Shown here: piece after piece, positions 9,129-17,772 of the stretch
Layout of the letters: every line of letters begins with the position of its first letter
Numbering within the stretch: position 1 is the stretch's first letter
Assembly: GCA_034927345.1 (NCBI GenBank)
Contig: JAYFQE010000018.1
Location: 83,019 to 147,018, forward strand
Direction of reading: 5' to 3'
Length of the DNA: 64,000 nt
Origin: JAYFQE01 sp034927345
Lineage (GTDB): Bacteria; Bacillota; Clostridia; Saccharofermentanales; UBA5734
Position numbers and translations under genes: made by a program
The notes under the pieces: generated by a model
Database searches by the model: none
Seen by the model: only the letters and a program-made list of their open reading frames with translations
What the model was told of the DNA's origin: nothing

Positions 9129-10616
9129 TTGGAACGAAAGACTTTTGTCACCACTATGCCGAACAAAACCGGAGCATTCTTAGTCGCAGCGAAAATTATT
9201 GCCAAACATGACGGCAATATTGTGCGCGTCAGTTACAACAAAGCGGTCGATTTAAACACCCTATTTATCGATGTTGTGGCCGATCAGGCTTCCCTGGGCA
9301 TGATCGGCGAGGAACTGGACAGTATCGGCTACCTAAACCGGCAGCATTTGGAGATCAACGTCATCATGGTTGAGATAACCATTCCTGATGAACCGGCAGC
9401 ACTGATTCCGGTGTTAAAGATTTTGGACCGTTATGACGTCAATATTTCCTATATGAATTCGATACAGAACAAAACGGATTATCAGAAATTTGTCATGGGA
9501 CTCCTGATCGAAAATCCCAAGGTGATTGAGCTCCTGCTGGATGAGATTAAGGAATTATACCCGATTAAAATCATCGGCGGCGAAGACGCCGGAAATCATT
9601 ATGATAACTCGATTTTCTACATCCGCCTGGCCAACGAAGTCAAAACGATTCTGGGTTTGTCGCAGGATCAAACCATGGAGTTCATCTCGGAAGCCAATCG
9701 TGTTCTGCAGATGCTGCAAAACGCTCATGAGAGTCCGGAAAAAGTCTTTGCCGCCATCCGGGAATTTGTCTCTTTCATGAATGATCATCGGGGTGATCGT
9801 TTTACGGTCAGAATCGATAAAATCATCTTGAGCAGCATGGTGACTCTTTATGCCATTCAGCCGGTATGCGGCAGCAATACCTACCTGTTCCAGACGAATC
9901 AGGATCTGGTTCTGGTAGACTGCGGCTATGCTCTTTATCGGGATGAAATGGACGGTATCTTCCGGAAAATAATTCCTGACTGGGATCAACGGCCGAAGCG
10001 GATCTACATTACGCATGCCGATGTGGATCATTGCGGCCTGCTCTCAACTATAAGCCATGCAACGCTTTATTTGAATGAGAAAAGCGCCGACAGCCTGAAG
10101 CGCCAGCGTATGGGCATCCTGGATTATCGGGAGATGAAAGAATACGGATTTGGCTACAGCAAGCTTTCCCGCATTATTTCGAACTATTCGCCGCCTTCGC
10201 TGGATCATGCTGTTATTTTTGATCAGGATACCCCGAAAGAACACGACCAGCTGTTAAAAATCGGCGAGCTTAGCCTGGCCGATCTGGTTTTCGACATTTA
10301 TGAGGGCAGCGGCGGCCACCTGGAGGGTGAAATGATCTATCTGGCGCGGGACGGCAGTCTGATGCTGACCGGAGATATCCTGGTCAATATCGAGAGCTTT
10401 TCTGATGAGATGAAGTATTTTAACGCTATTGCGCCTTATCTCATGCGCAGCGTCAATGTCGATTCCGGGAAAGCGAACCGGACGCGCCAGGAAGTTCAGA
10501 GCCTGATTCAGGAGACGGAAAAACGGACCGGCAGACCTTGCATGATCGGCGGTGGTCATGGAGCGCTGTCGGTTTTTAAAGATAAGCGCCTGGAGCGGAA
10601 ACAGACATTTTCCTGA
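9129..10616 (+). CDS. ACT-ACT-metallo-beta-lactamase fold protein
   Basis: A 495-residue soluble protein starting at TTG (GCGGAG upstream). Residues about 1-75 and 76-155 are two ACT-like domains (TMPNKTGAFLVAAKII and ITIPDEPAALIPVLKIL), expected to bind amino acids. After a linker, residues about 235-480 form a metallo-beta-lactamase hydrolase domain with THADVDHCG, the HxxxDH zinc or iron motif, and a later GGGHG segment. The reaction is unknown; MBL-fold proteins include thioesterases, glyoxalases and nucleases. The ACT pair suggests allosteric control by an amino acid. It is probably cotranscribed with the MFS gene before it. Confidence 0.8.
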   Translation: MERKTFVTTMPNKTGAFLVAAKIIAKHDGNIVRVSYNKAVDLNTLFIDVVADQASLGMIGEELDSIGYLNRQHLEINVIMVEITIPDEPAALIPVLKILDRYDVNISYMNSIQNKTDYQKFVMGLLIENPKVIELLLDEIKELYPIKIIGGEDAGNHYDNSIFYIRLANEVKTILGLSQDQTMEFISEANRVLQMLQNAHESPEKVFAAIREFVSFMNDHRGDRFTVRIDKIILSSMVTLYAIQPVCGSNTYLFQTNQDLVLVDCGYALYRDEMDGIFRKIIPDWDQRPKRIYITHADVDHCGLLSTISHATLYLNEKSADSLKRQRMGILDYREMKEYGFGYSKLSRIISNYSPPSLDHAVIFDQDTPKEHDQLLKIGELSLADLVFDIYEGSGGHLEGEMIYLARDGSLMLTGDILVNIESFSDEMKYFNAIAPYLMRSVNVDSGKANRTRQEVQSLIQETEKRTGRPCMIGGGHGALSVFKDKRLERKQTFS

Positions 10617-10702
10617 CAAGAAATATGATATGATTAATTAATATATGATTACCCATCCCGCCGTGCGGGATAACTTGTGAGAAAGTAGGTAAACGCATTA
10701 AA

Positions 10703-11386
10703 ATGGACCTATCCTATATGAAAAACCGTAGAATAGTCGGGATTCTGTCGATTGTTGTTTTGTTGGCTTTTTTTATTGTTGTTTATATCTTCGTCGGCAT
10801 TCCTTTAATTAATCAGATTTCGGAGCCGGATAAATTCCGGCAATGGGTGGCAGATCACGGTATTGCCGGATATTTGGCCATGATCGGCATGATGGCCTTG
10901 CAGGTTGCCGTAGTCATCATACCCGGCGAACCCATCGAAGTCGGCGCCGGTTACGCGTTTGGCACCTGGCAGGGTTTGCTGCTTTGTTTGGCCGGCGCGG
11001 CCATCGGTTCGGTGATCATCTTTCTTTTTACGAAGCATATGGGCATGAAGCTCGCCGAATTGCTTGTCGGCCGGGAAAAAATCGCTTCGCTGAGCTTTGT
11101 TAAAAACCATAAGAAACTGGATTTGCTGGTTTTTCTCATTTTTCTGATTCCCGGAACGCCGAAAGACGCCGTAACATACCTCATCGGCGTGACGCCGATG
11201 AAATTGTGCCGATTTATCAGTCTTTCGACTCTGGCGAGGATTCCGTCCGTCTTGTCGTCGACCCTGGTCGGCAACGCGCTCGGCGAGCAAAGATACATCC
11301 TGTCCATTATCATTTATTCTATCACGGCGGTTATCAGCCTGATCGGTATCCTGGTATATCGCCGGATCGGCAAAGAAGACAAATAA
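10703..11386 (+). CDS. TVP38/TMEM64 (VTT-domain) membrane protein
   Basis: A 227-residue protein with about five to six hydrophobic segments. The central block with PGEPIEVGAGYAFGTWQG and the later FLIPGTPKDAVTYLIG segment are the VTT/DedA-like landmarks of the TVP38/TMEM64 family, whose members act in membrane lipid translocation or membrane homeostasis. The start is ATG 10703; only a weak GAAAGTAGG lies about 13 bases upstream. It is monocistronic and converges on the SDR gene, with only 15 bases between the two stops. Confidence 0.85.
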   Translation: MDLSYMKNRRIVGILSIVVLLAFFIVVYIFVGIPLINQISEPDKFRQWVADHGIAGYLAMIGMMALQVAVVIIPGEPIEVGAGYAFGTWQGLLLCLAGAAIGSVIIFLFTKHMGMKLAELLVGREKIASLSFVKNHKKLDLLVFLIFLIPGTPKDAVTYLIGVTPMKLCRFISLSTLARIPSVLSSTLVGNALGEQRYILSIIIYSITAVISLIGILVYRRIGKEDK

Positions 11387-11401
11387 CAAATCGGAAAAAC
11401 G

Positions 11402-12139
11402 TCAGGTTTGTGGTTTCTTTCGGATTATCCGGTTTTTTTGCGGCCGCAGAACCAGTTCTTCGACCACCAGATTGCGATCGGCTTGCAGGACATATTCCAG
11501 GGCGTCGGCAACTTGGTCGGCCAGTATATAGGCGTCTGATTCCTGAGCGTAAGTAAAATCCAACTTGTCGTAAAAATGGCTTTCCGTCATATCTGGCAGA
11601 AGGGTGACGACCTTAACGCCGGCTTTCCGGATCTCTTCAAAAAGACTGGCTGAAAAATGAGCCAGTCCGGCTTTCGTTGCCGCATAGGCGCAACCGTGAG
11701 TGCTGATTTTGCGGGCTGCCGCCGATGAAATGGAGAGAATGGTGCCTTGACTGTCTTTAAGCGGCCGCAAAAGGAGCTTGGCCAGGATCAGCGGCACTTC
11801 CAGATTGGTTCTGGTCATCGTTTGGATCCGCTGGACCGTGAGTTGTTCGTGAGGACCGAAGAATCCCACTCCGGCGTTATTAACGAGCAGATCGATCCGC
11901 GGTTCTTCCTGGATGATGGCTTCGATTTTCCGGATCAAATCCGAAGTATCCAGAAGGTCGCAGGTTACGGCGATGAACCGGCCTTGGTCCGAACCGGGTA
12001 GGACGCTGTCCGAGCCAAGATCAGCGGAAACGTCAAAGGAACGGGACAGGCCGTAGACTTTATAATCCAAGTTGATCAGCCGGCGGGTCAGCGCCTGGCC
12101 GATTCCTTTGCCGGCGCCGGTGACAATTGCTGTTTTCAT
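11402..12139 (-). CDS. Short-chain dehydrogenase/reductase
   Basis: A 245-residue Rossmann-fold oxidoreductase. It has the N-terminal cofactor motif TGAGKGIGQAL, the NNAG motif, the catalytic Ser of SISSAAA, and YAATK with the catalytic Tyr and Lys. The start at 12139 forms an ATGA overlap with the end of the SplB-like gene, so it is the third gene of a minus-strand operon. An upstream in-frame Met would lie inside the preceding gene and is not needed. The substrate is unknown. Confidence 0.88.
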   Translation of the reverse strand: MKTAIVTGAGKGIGQALTRRLINLDYKVYGLSRSFDVSADLGSDSVLPGSDQGRFIAVTCDLLDTSDLIRKIEAIIQEEPRIDLLVNNAGVGFFGPHEQLTVQRIQTMTRTNLEVPLILAKLLLRPLKDSQGTILSISSAAARKISTHGCAYAATKAGLAHFSASLFEEIRKAGVKVVTLLPDMTESHFYDKLDFTYAQESDAYILADQVADALEYVLQADRNLVVEELVLRPQKNRIIRKKPQT

Positions 12140-13116
12140 CGGATAAAAATACGCTCCTTGGGCAAATATGAGGACAATAAAGCCATATGCCGCGTACAAA
12201 CAGCTTCTTGCTCTTCCAATGGATATGAAACAACGTCGTTTCGGTCGAGATAATTTTGCGCGAATAGAAACGAATCCGGCCGTTGTTTGGCGATTCTGGC
12301 AAAATGACCGGCGGACATACGGAAATAGCCATAACTGATGTCGACCAGCCGCCGCGGATCTATGCTATGAAAAACCTGATGAAAGAAAGGTTCATAGATT
12401 TCATCCCAATCCGGATGGATCAGAACAGGATCAAAACACAACCGTACCTTAAATCCGCGTTCCAGGGCGAATTGAACTGTTTTCAGACGAGCTTCCAGGG
12501 AAGGCGTACGCATCTCGAATCTTTGCCGGATAAGCTCCGGCGATAATGAGAAAGCGATAATCAGGCTGGACAAAGGCTCGTATTGTCTGAAGAAAAGCTG
12601 GTTGGCGCTTTTCGTGCGGATTTCCATCGTCAGATCCTGTTGCCCGGCCAGAAAAGAACGCCATTCATCCAGGCAGGGGATGATGCTATGGAGCGCTATG
12701 AGATCGGTATCATACGAAGCCGCCAGAAATATCGGATTCCGGCTCGCTTCGGCGGCTACAGCCTGCTGAAAATCATCGGTGTTAACGAAAACAACTAAGT
12801 TGGCCGACGGATACAATCCCTGAAGAAAGCAATATTCACAGTCGAAAGGACAATTCAAAGCCAGAGACATGTAAAAGAACCGGTCGGCGCCGAAATTTTG
12901 GCAGACTTCGGGCCCGGGATACAAAAAAGGCTTTTCCTTGACCGCCAGGATTAAAGACATATGTTGTTTTTGCAGCCGAAAAGACTGGTTGGGCCGATTG
13001 AATACATCCTTGTAATGACGAACCGGAATCACCGGCCTGCCGGCATAACGCCGCAGCATAAGCTGAGCCAGGGGATAATCCCGGGCTGCTTCTTCCAGAT
13101 AGACGGCCTGAATCAA
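12136..13116 (-). CDS. Spore photoproduct lyase family radical SAM protein
   Basis: About 326 residues. The radical SAM cluster motif is CPFDCEYCFLQ (CxxxCxxC), followed by Leu-Tyr-Pro-Ser and VVFVN, as in SplB. The N-terminal VYLEEAARDYPLAQ also matches SPL. SplB repairs the 5,6-dihydrothymine spore photoproduct in germinating spores, using SAM reversibly. The frame is open further upstream, but that would overlap the nucleosidase gene by 140 bases; TTG 13116, one base after the preceding stop, gives an SPL-like N-terminus. I cannot see from the sequence whether it is a true photoproduct lyase or a paralogue with another substrate. Confidence 0.8.
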   Translation of the reverse strand: MIQAVYLEEAARDYPLAQLMLRRYAGRPVIPVRHYKDVFNRPNQSFRLQKQHMSLILAVKEKPFLYPGPEVCQNFGADRFFYMSLALNCPFDCEYCFLQGLYPSANLVVFVNTDDFQQAVAAEASRNPIFLAASYDTDLIALHSIIPCLDEWRSFLAGQQDLTMEIRTKSANQLFFRQYEPLSSLIIAFSLSPELIRQRFEMRTPSLEARLKTVQFALERGFKVRLCFDPVLIHPDWDEIYEPFFHQVFHSIDPRRLVDISYGYFRMSAGHFARIAKQRPDSFLFAQNYLDRNDVVSYPLEEQEAVCTRHMALLSSYLPKERIFIR

Positions 13117-13117
13117 T

Positions 13118-13954
13118 TCAGGACCTGAGTTGTTGTCTGAGCTGTTCAAATAAAATCTTTCCTTCCCGTTTGCTGGCGGATGATGTTCCGGCTGCCTGCT
13201 CCAGAATGGCGACAGGATTTTTTCCATTGATAAACGATTTGCGCACAGCATCATCAAGCAAATGCTTCATGGCAACGGTAAAATGATGATTGCCGCTCAG
13301 TTGGTTCAGCAAATTGCGTTCGCCGGCCAAAGAATCCCGGTTCGCGGCGCCGGCGAGATTGCGCCAGCTCTGGATAATCCGGACGATCTCCGGCAGCCGG
13401 TCGGCAAGCAGCTGTTGCAAAGCCGTTTTGTCAAGCTGATCCGGCGTCAAAAAGTCGGAGGTTATTTTTAAAAGCGCGACCTGGTGGGCGTCGAGAAAAC
13501 GAGCGGCAGCTTCCATAATGCCGGCAGATTCCATATCGCAATAAAATGACGCGCTGTCCTGCGTGGCGATATCCGTTCGGCGGACCGGCCGGGCATAACA
13601 ACACAATACGGCGCCGGGCAGATCCTGTCCCCAGAAGACATCGGGGTAATAATCCCGCTGCGTATCCATATCGGTGACTTTCCAGACGGCAATCATCGTT
13701 CCGGGTTTGACCGACCGGCTGCCCGTGCCGCAAAAGCCGATATTGCACAAAATATCCTGCTTTGCATCCGGGCTGCCGGACAATAGGAAAGCAGCCGCCA
13801 TGGCGCTCCTGACTTTGCCGACTCCGCCGATAATGAGCCGCATGTCCGCGTTGCCATAAACCGGATAGGCATGGATGGTCATATCCCTTTTCAAATGATA
13901 ATAAGCGATCAGGGGTTCAGCTTCCAGTTTTAAAGCCGTGACAATCAGGATCAT
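13118..13954 (-). CDS. Nucleoside phosphorylase/nucleosidase superfamily protein
   Basis: About 278 residues. The core resembles the PNP/UDP phosphorylase and MTA/SAH nucleosidase fold: IGGVGKVRSAMAAAFLL near residue 50, NIGFCGTG near 85, and MESAGIMEAA with the ribose-binding Glu region. Residues after about 210 form an extra C-terminal helical tail not usual for MTAN. I choose ATG 13954, nine bases after GAGGAG, over the TTG two codons upstream. It heads the operon with the SplB-like and SDR genes, so it may remove 5'-deoxyadenosine or methylthioadenosine formed by radical SAM chemistry; this is inference. Confidence 0.7.
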   Translation of the reverse strand: MILIVTALKLEAEPLIAYYHLKRDMTIHAYPVYGNADMRLIIGGVGKVRSAMAAAFLLSGSPDAKQDILCNIGFCGTGSRSVKPGTMIAVWKVTDMDTQRDYYPDVFWGQDLPGAVLCCYARPVRRTDIATQDSASFYCDMESAGIMEAAARFLDAHQVALLKITSDFLTPDQLDKTALQQLLADRLPEIVRIIQSWRNLAGAANRDSLAGERNLLNQLSGNHHFTVAMKHLLDDAVRKSFINGKNPVAILEQAAGTSSASKREGKILFEQLRQQLRS

Positions 13955-13960
13955 CGCCAA

Positions 13961-14128
13961 GGACTCCTCAAAATATTAATGGTTTATTATAGCATATGCG
14001 CGCTGCCTGCGTACTCCGGCGGCGCCTAAAACGGCGCTGCCCGCGTACTTTGGCGTTAAACCGGCAGGGCATTTATGGCGGCGCAGAAACCAACGGATTT
14101 TGCCCGGCGGGTACGCTAAAAAGACGGC
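13961..14128. other. Divergent intergenic region with an imperfect direct repeat
   Basis: No gene is visible between the nucleosidase and the SGNH hydrolase genes. Two copies of an approximately 20-base sequence of the form GCGCTGCC(T/C)GCGTACT occur near 13999 and 14034 in direct orientation. Their role is unknown. Confidence 0.4.
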
Positions 14129-14157
14129 TTATCAAATTATAACGAAAATGTTATGAT
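14129..14157 (+). promoter_or_regulatory. Promoter candidate for the SGNH hydrolase gene
   Basis: TTATCA (14129-14134) and TATGAT (14152-14157) lie 17 bases apart, 62 bases before the start codon at 14219. Confidence 0.55.
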
Positions 14158-14218
14158 TAGGATTGATTTTTTCGACCCGGAGCATGAAGACGGGCTGGAT
14201 ATTTGGGGAGGATAGAAC

Positions 14219-14848
14219 ATGTCGATTTTTTTAGAGCAAGGTTCGGTCATTCTCTTTCAGGGGGATAGTGTAACGGATTGCGGGCGGAGCCGTGAAGATA
14301 CGACAGATCTCGGACCGGGTTACCCCGGGAAAATCGGTACGCTATTGAAAACACTGTACGCGGATCGCGGCTATACGGTGATCAATCGCGGCGTCAGCGG
14401 CAATCGGGTTAAAGATCTTCAGGAAAGATGGCAAGAAGACTGCCTGCAGCTGCATCCGCAGCTGGTTAGCATTCTCATTGGCATAAACGACTGCTGGCGG
14501 CGTTATGACAGCAACGATCCGACATCGGCGGAGGTTTATGAACAGGGATATCGCAGTATTCTGGCCCGGACCAAAGAAATCGGCGCGCAGATTGTGATTC
14601 TGGAACCCTTCGTTCTGCCGTACCCGGAAGACCGCAAAACCTGGCGGGTCGACCTGGATCCGAAAATTCAGGCTGCCCGTAAACTGGCTTGTGAATTTGG
14701 CGCCCATTACATCCCGCTGGACGGCATTTTTGCCGCTAAAATGATTGCCGACGGACCGCAGTACTATTCCGCCGACGGCGTTCATCCCGCCGACGCCGGC
14801 CATGCCTTGATTGCCCGGGAATGGATGAAAACGGTTATCGGCTGGTAA
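14219..14848 (+). CDS. SGNH/GDSL hydrolase
   Basis: A 209-residue esterase-fold protein. Block I is FQGDSVTDCGRS (catalytic Ser in GDS), block III is IGINDCWRR (Asn of GxND), and block V is GVHPADAGHALIA (catalytic Asp and His). Members are lipases, carbohydrate acetylesterases or acyl hydrolases; the absence of a signal peptide points to a cytoplasmic enzyme. The start follows TTGGGGAGGAT. It is followed 23 bases later by the N-acetyltransferase gene. Confidence 0.88.
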   Translation: MSIFLEQGSVILFQGDSVTDCGRSREDTTDLGPGYPGKIGTLLKTLYADRGYTVINRGVSGNRVKDLQERWQEDCLQLHPQLVSILIGINDCWRRYDSNDPTSAEVYEQGYRSILARTKEIGAQIVILEPFVLPYPEDRKTWRVDLDPKIQAARKLACEFGAHYIPLDGIFAAKMIADGPQYYSADGVHPADAGHALIAREWMKTVIGW

Positions 14849-14871
14849 TAATCTGCTGCCAAGGAGTATCT

Positions 14872-15657
14872 ATGAAACAAATTGAACGAGATAGCCAGAT
14901 TGATTTATATCTAAAAAGACTGGGCATCCCGGCAGATGCGGACGGCCTGCGCTGCGGCCGGGAACTGCTGAACCGCCTGCAGTATGCGCATGTGACGACG
15001 ATACCTTATGAAAACATCGATATCTTGCGCGGTATTCCCTTGCCGATAACTTATGAAAAACAATATGAAAAAATAATACTGCATCGCCGCGGCGGGTATT
15101 GCTTTGAACTGAACGGCTTGTTTGCCGGGCTTCTACAAAATCTGGGCTATCAGGTTACCACTTATATGGGCCGCTTCCTGCGCGGCGAAACGGCTATCCC
15201 GATGCGCCGGCACCGGGTTATCCGGGCTGTCTGCCCGGACGGAGCCTTTATCTGCGATGTTGGCGTCGGGCAGGCCGCGCCTCGTTATCCTCTGCAGATG
15301 GTTCCGGATGTGGTTCAGGAGCAGTGCGGCGAAACGTATAAAATTGTCAAAGAGGATTTTTTCGGCTGGGTGATCTACGACTTGCATCAGGGCGAATGGC
15401 GGCGCTTCTATAGTTTTACGGAAGAGGAGCAGCTGGATATCGATTTTGTCATGCCCAGTTATTATTGCGAAAACGCGCCGGATTCGATATTCAAAAAGGG
15501 CCTGATGCTTTCCATAAAAACAGCCGACGGCCGGAAAACAATCGATGGCAATCTGTTTCGGATTTTCAGCCCGAACGGCGTCACGGAGATCCCGTTGTCC
15601 GGCGAGCGGCAAATCAACGATACCATGAAAGATCATTTTGGGATTGAATTAATATAG
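14872..15657 (+). CDS. Arylamine N-acetyltransferase
   Basis: A 261-residue NAT family enzyme. The catalytic triad is visible: Cys in RRGGYCFELN, His in MRRHRVIRAV, and Asp in CDVGVG. NATs transfer acetyl or other acyl groups from CoA to arylamines or hydrazines. The N-terminal YLKRLGIP segment is also typical. Start ATG 14872 sits seven bases after AAGGAG; the longer frame would run back into the SGNH gene. Likely cotranscribed with the SGNH gene. Confidence 0.9.
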   Translation: MKQIERDSQIDLYLKRLGIPADADGLRCGRELLNRLQYAHVTTIPYENIDILRGIPLPITYEKQYEKIILHRRGGYCFELNGLFAGLLQNLGYQVTTYMGRFLRGETAIPMRRHRVIRAVCPDGAFICDVGVGQAAPRYPLQMVPDVVQEQCGETYKIVKEDFFGWVIYDLHQGEWRRFYSFTEEEQLDIDFVMPSYYCENAPDSIFKKGLMLSIKTADGRKTIDGNLFRIFSPNGVTEIPLSGERQINDTMKDHFGIELI

Positions 15658-15761
15658 AACGGGCTTTAAGGAACAATCAGATGACGTTCACGTGGAAATC
15701 ATATTCGCAAGGTATAGTCAAATCATGGCGAAATAGACACGGGAAAGGACTGATTGGTTCT

Positions 15762-17708
15762 ATGGCTAATCGAATAAATAATCAAAAAACGCGCCGTCTG
15801 GCTTTATTGATGGCGTTCCTGATAGGCGCTTTCTGCCTGTCGGCCTGCCAAACGGCGGCAAATACCCAAACCAGCGGTACGACGGCAGCGGCGGGCGTAA
15901 AGAACACCGCCGCTTCCGGCAGCGCGGAAACCGAAACGGCGGACGGCAACAATCTGGCTAATACCGTTATTGCGGTGGATTATGACAGTGATGACGAAGA
16001 CGCGAGCTGGACTGAAACGGCGGCGACAAAAATCGAATTATCCGGCGCATCCATAACCGTCAGCGGATCAGGCGCAACGGCCGACGGCGGCAAAGCGACG
16101 ATAACCTCAGCCGGGACATATCAGATCAGCGGCACGCTCGCCGACGGACAGATTATTGTCGATACGACCGATAAAGACCCGGTTCGGCTGATTCTTGACG
16201 GCGCTCATATTACCTGTTCAAACAGCGCGCCGATTTACGTCAAAGATGCCGGCAAAGTTATTCTGATCCTGGCTGACGGCACGGAAAACAGCGTCGCCGA
16301 CGGCACGGCTTATGTCTTCGATGACACGGCGGCAGAAGAACCAAACGCGGCGATCTTCAGCAAAAGCGACTTGACGGTCAACGGCTCCGGATCGTTAACG
16401 ATTGACGCCAATTATAAGCATGGCATCAACAGCAAAGACGAGTTGAAAATCATGAACGGAACCATAACGATCGAATCGGCTGCCGACGGTATCCGCGGTA
16501 AAGACTATGTCGCGGTCAAGGGCGGCACGATAACGATTTCGGCTGCTGCCGACGGCATCCAGTCCAGCAACGAGGAAGATACCAGCAAGGGCTATGTCTC
16601 CATTGAAGGCGGCGTCATCAAGATAACAGCCGGCCTGGACGGTATTCAGGCTGCCACCAGCGCGGCAGTCAGCGGCGGCAGCCTGACCCTGACAACCGGC
16701 GGCGGCAGCGCCAACAGCAGCAGTAAGAGCGGCAGCGCCGGCAATACCTGGGGCAAGTGGGGGACGCAAAGCAGCAGCGGCACGACAAACGAAATCAGCG
16801 CCAAGGGCATAAAAGCGACCGACAGTTTGACGGTTGCCGGCGGAACGCTGACCATCGATTCGTCAGATGACGCGTTGCATGCCAACGGCACGATTACAAT
16901 CAGCGGCGGAACAATGCAAATCGCATCCGGCGACGATGGGATTCATGCCGACAGCAGCATAGCCATTACTGCAGGAACGATAGATATCACCCAGTGCTAC
17001 GAGGGCATCGAAAGCGCCGACATTACCATCGGCGGCGGCGATATCCGCCTTGTCGCCGCCGACGACGGCATCAATATCGCCGGGGGCAACGACAGTTCCT
17101 CTGTGAACGGCCGCCAGGGCCAGAACACGATCAGCACGTCCGGCAGTAATCTATTAACGATCAACGGCGGCAATATCATCGTGGACGCCGCAGGCGACGG
17201 CTTTGACATCAACGGTTCGATCACCATGACGGCCGGCTCGGTCATCATCAACGGACCGACCGATAACGGCAACGGACCTCTGGACTATGACGGAACCTTC
17301 AATGTAAGCGGCGGATTCTTGATTGCCGCCGGCAGCTCCGGCATGGCGCTGGCTCCCAGCACATCTTCCTCTCAGTATTCGATTATGCTGGGTTTTACAT
17401 CGGTCATGAATGCCGGCACGATCGTTCGTATCCAGTCGCAGTCCGGCGAGGAACTGATGACTTTTATGCCGACGAAAAATTTCCAGTCGCTGGTTATCTG
17501 TTCGCCCGACATCAAGCAAGGAACAACCTATGATGTCTATACCGGCGGCGCTTCGACCGGCACGGCGGCCGCAGGCGGCTTGTATTCCGGCGGAACCTAT
17601 ACGGCCGGGACAAAAGCAGCCAGTCTGACTGTATCCGGTCCGGTCACGACATACGGCTCATCCGGGGGTATGAATCCCCGGGGCGGCGGTGGCGGCGGCA
17701 AGCGATAA
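15762..17708 (+). CDS. Large secreted beta-helix lipoprotein, carbohydrate-binding DUF4353-like
   Basis: About 648 residues from ATG 15762. The N-terminus has basic residues, a hydrophobic core and a lipobox LSAC, so it is exported and lipidated. The body is made of repeated short units of the form GGxITIxAAxDGI, seen at least eight times, which predicts a right-handed beta-helix. This resembles the carbohydrate-binding domain-containing (DUF4353) proteins of Firmicutes. The sequence is rich in Ala, Gly, Ser, Thr and Asp and poor in Cys. It ends in an unusual Gly-rich tail followed by KR. An ATG at 15681 would add 27 residues and bury the signal peptide, so it is less likely. Ligand unknown. 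Confidence 0.75.
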   Translation: MANRINNQKTRRLALLMAFLIGAFCLSACQTAANTQTSGTTAAAGVKNTAASGSAETETADGNNLANTVIAVDYDSDDEDASWTETAATKIELSGASITVSGSGATADGGKATITSAGTYQISGTLADGQIIVDTTDKDPVRLILDGAHITCSNSAPIYVKDAGKVILILADGTENSVADGTAYVFDDTAAEEPNAAIFSKSDLTVNGSGSLTIDANYKHGINSKDELKIMNGTITIESAADGIRGKDYVAVKGGTITISAAADGIQSSNEEDTSKGYVSIEGGVIKITAGLDGIQAATSAAVSGGSLTLTTGGGSANSSSKSGSAGNTWGKWGTQSSSGTTNEISAKGIKATDSLTVAGGTLTIDSSDDALHANGTITISGGTMQIASGDDGIHADSSIAITAGTIDITQCYEGIESADITIGGGDIRLVAADDGINIAGGNDSSSVNGRQGQNTISTSGSNLLTINGGNIIVDAAGDGFDINGSITMTAGSVIINGPTDNGNGPLDYDGTFNVSGGFLIAAGSSGMALAPSTSSSQYSIMLGFTSVMNAGTIVRIQSQSGEELMTFMPTKNFQSLVICSPDIKQGTTYDVYTGGASTGTAAAGGLYSGGTYTAGTKAASLTVSGPVTTYGSSGGMNPRGGGGGGKR

Positions 17709-17734
17709 GCGTATAAACACGCGGCGAATTGAAG

Positions 17735-17772
17735 AGGAGCAGCTTCGAAAAGATCTAAGGCTGCTCCTTTTT
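17735..17772 (+). terminator. Rho-independent terminator
   Basis: AGGAGCAGC (17735-17743) pairs with GCTGCTCCT (17760-17768), followed by TTTT. It ends the lipoprotein transcript and overlaps the last codons of the convergent MerR gene. Confidence 0.75.
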
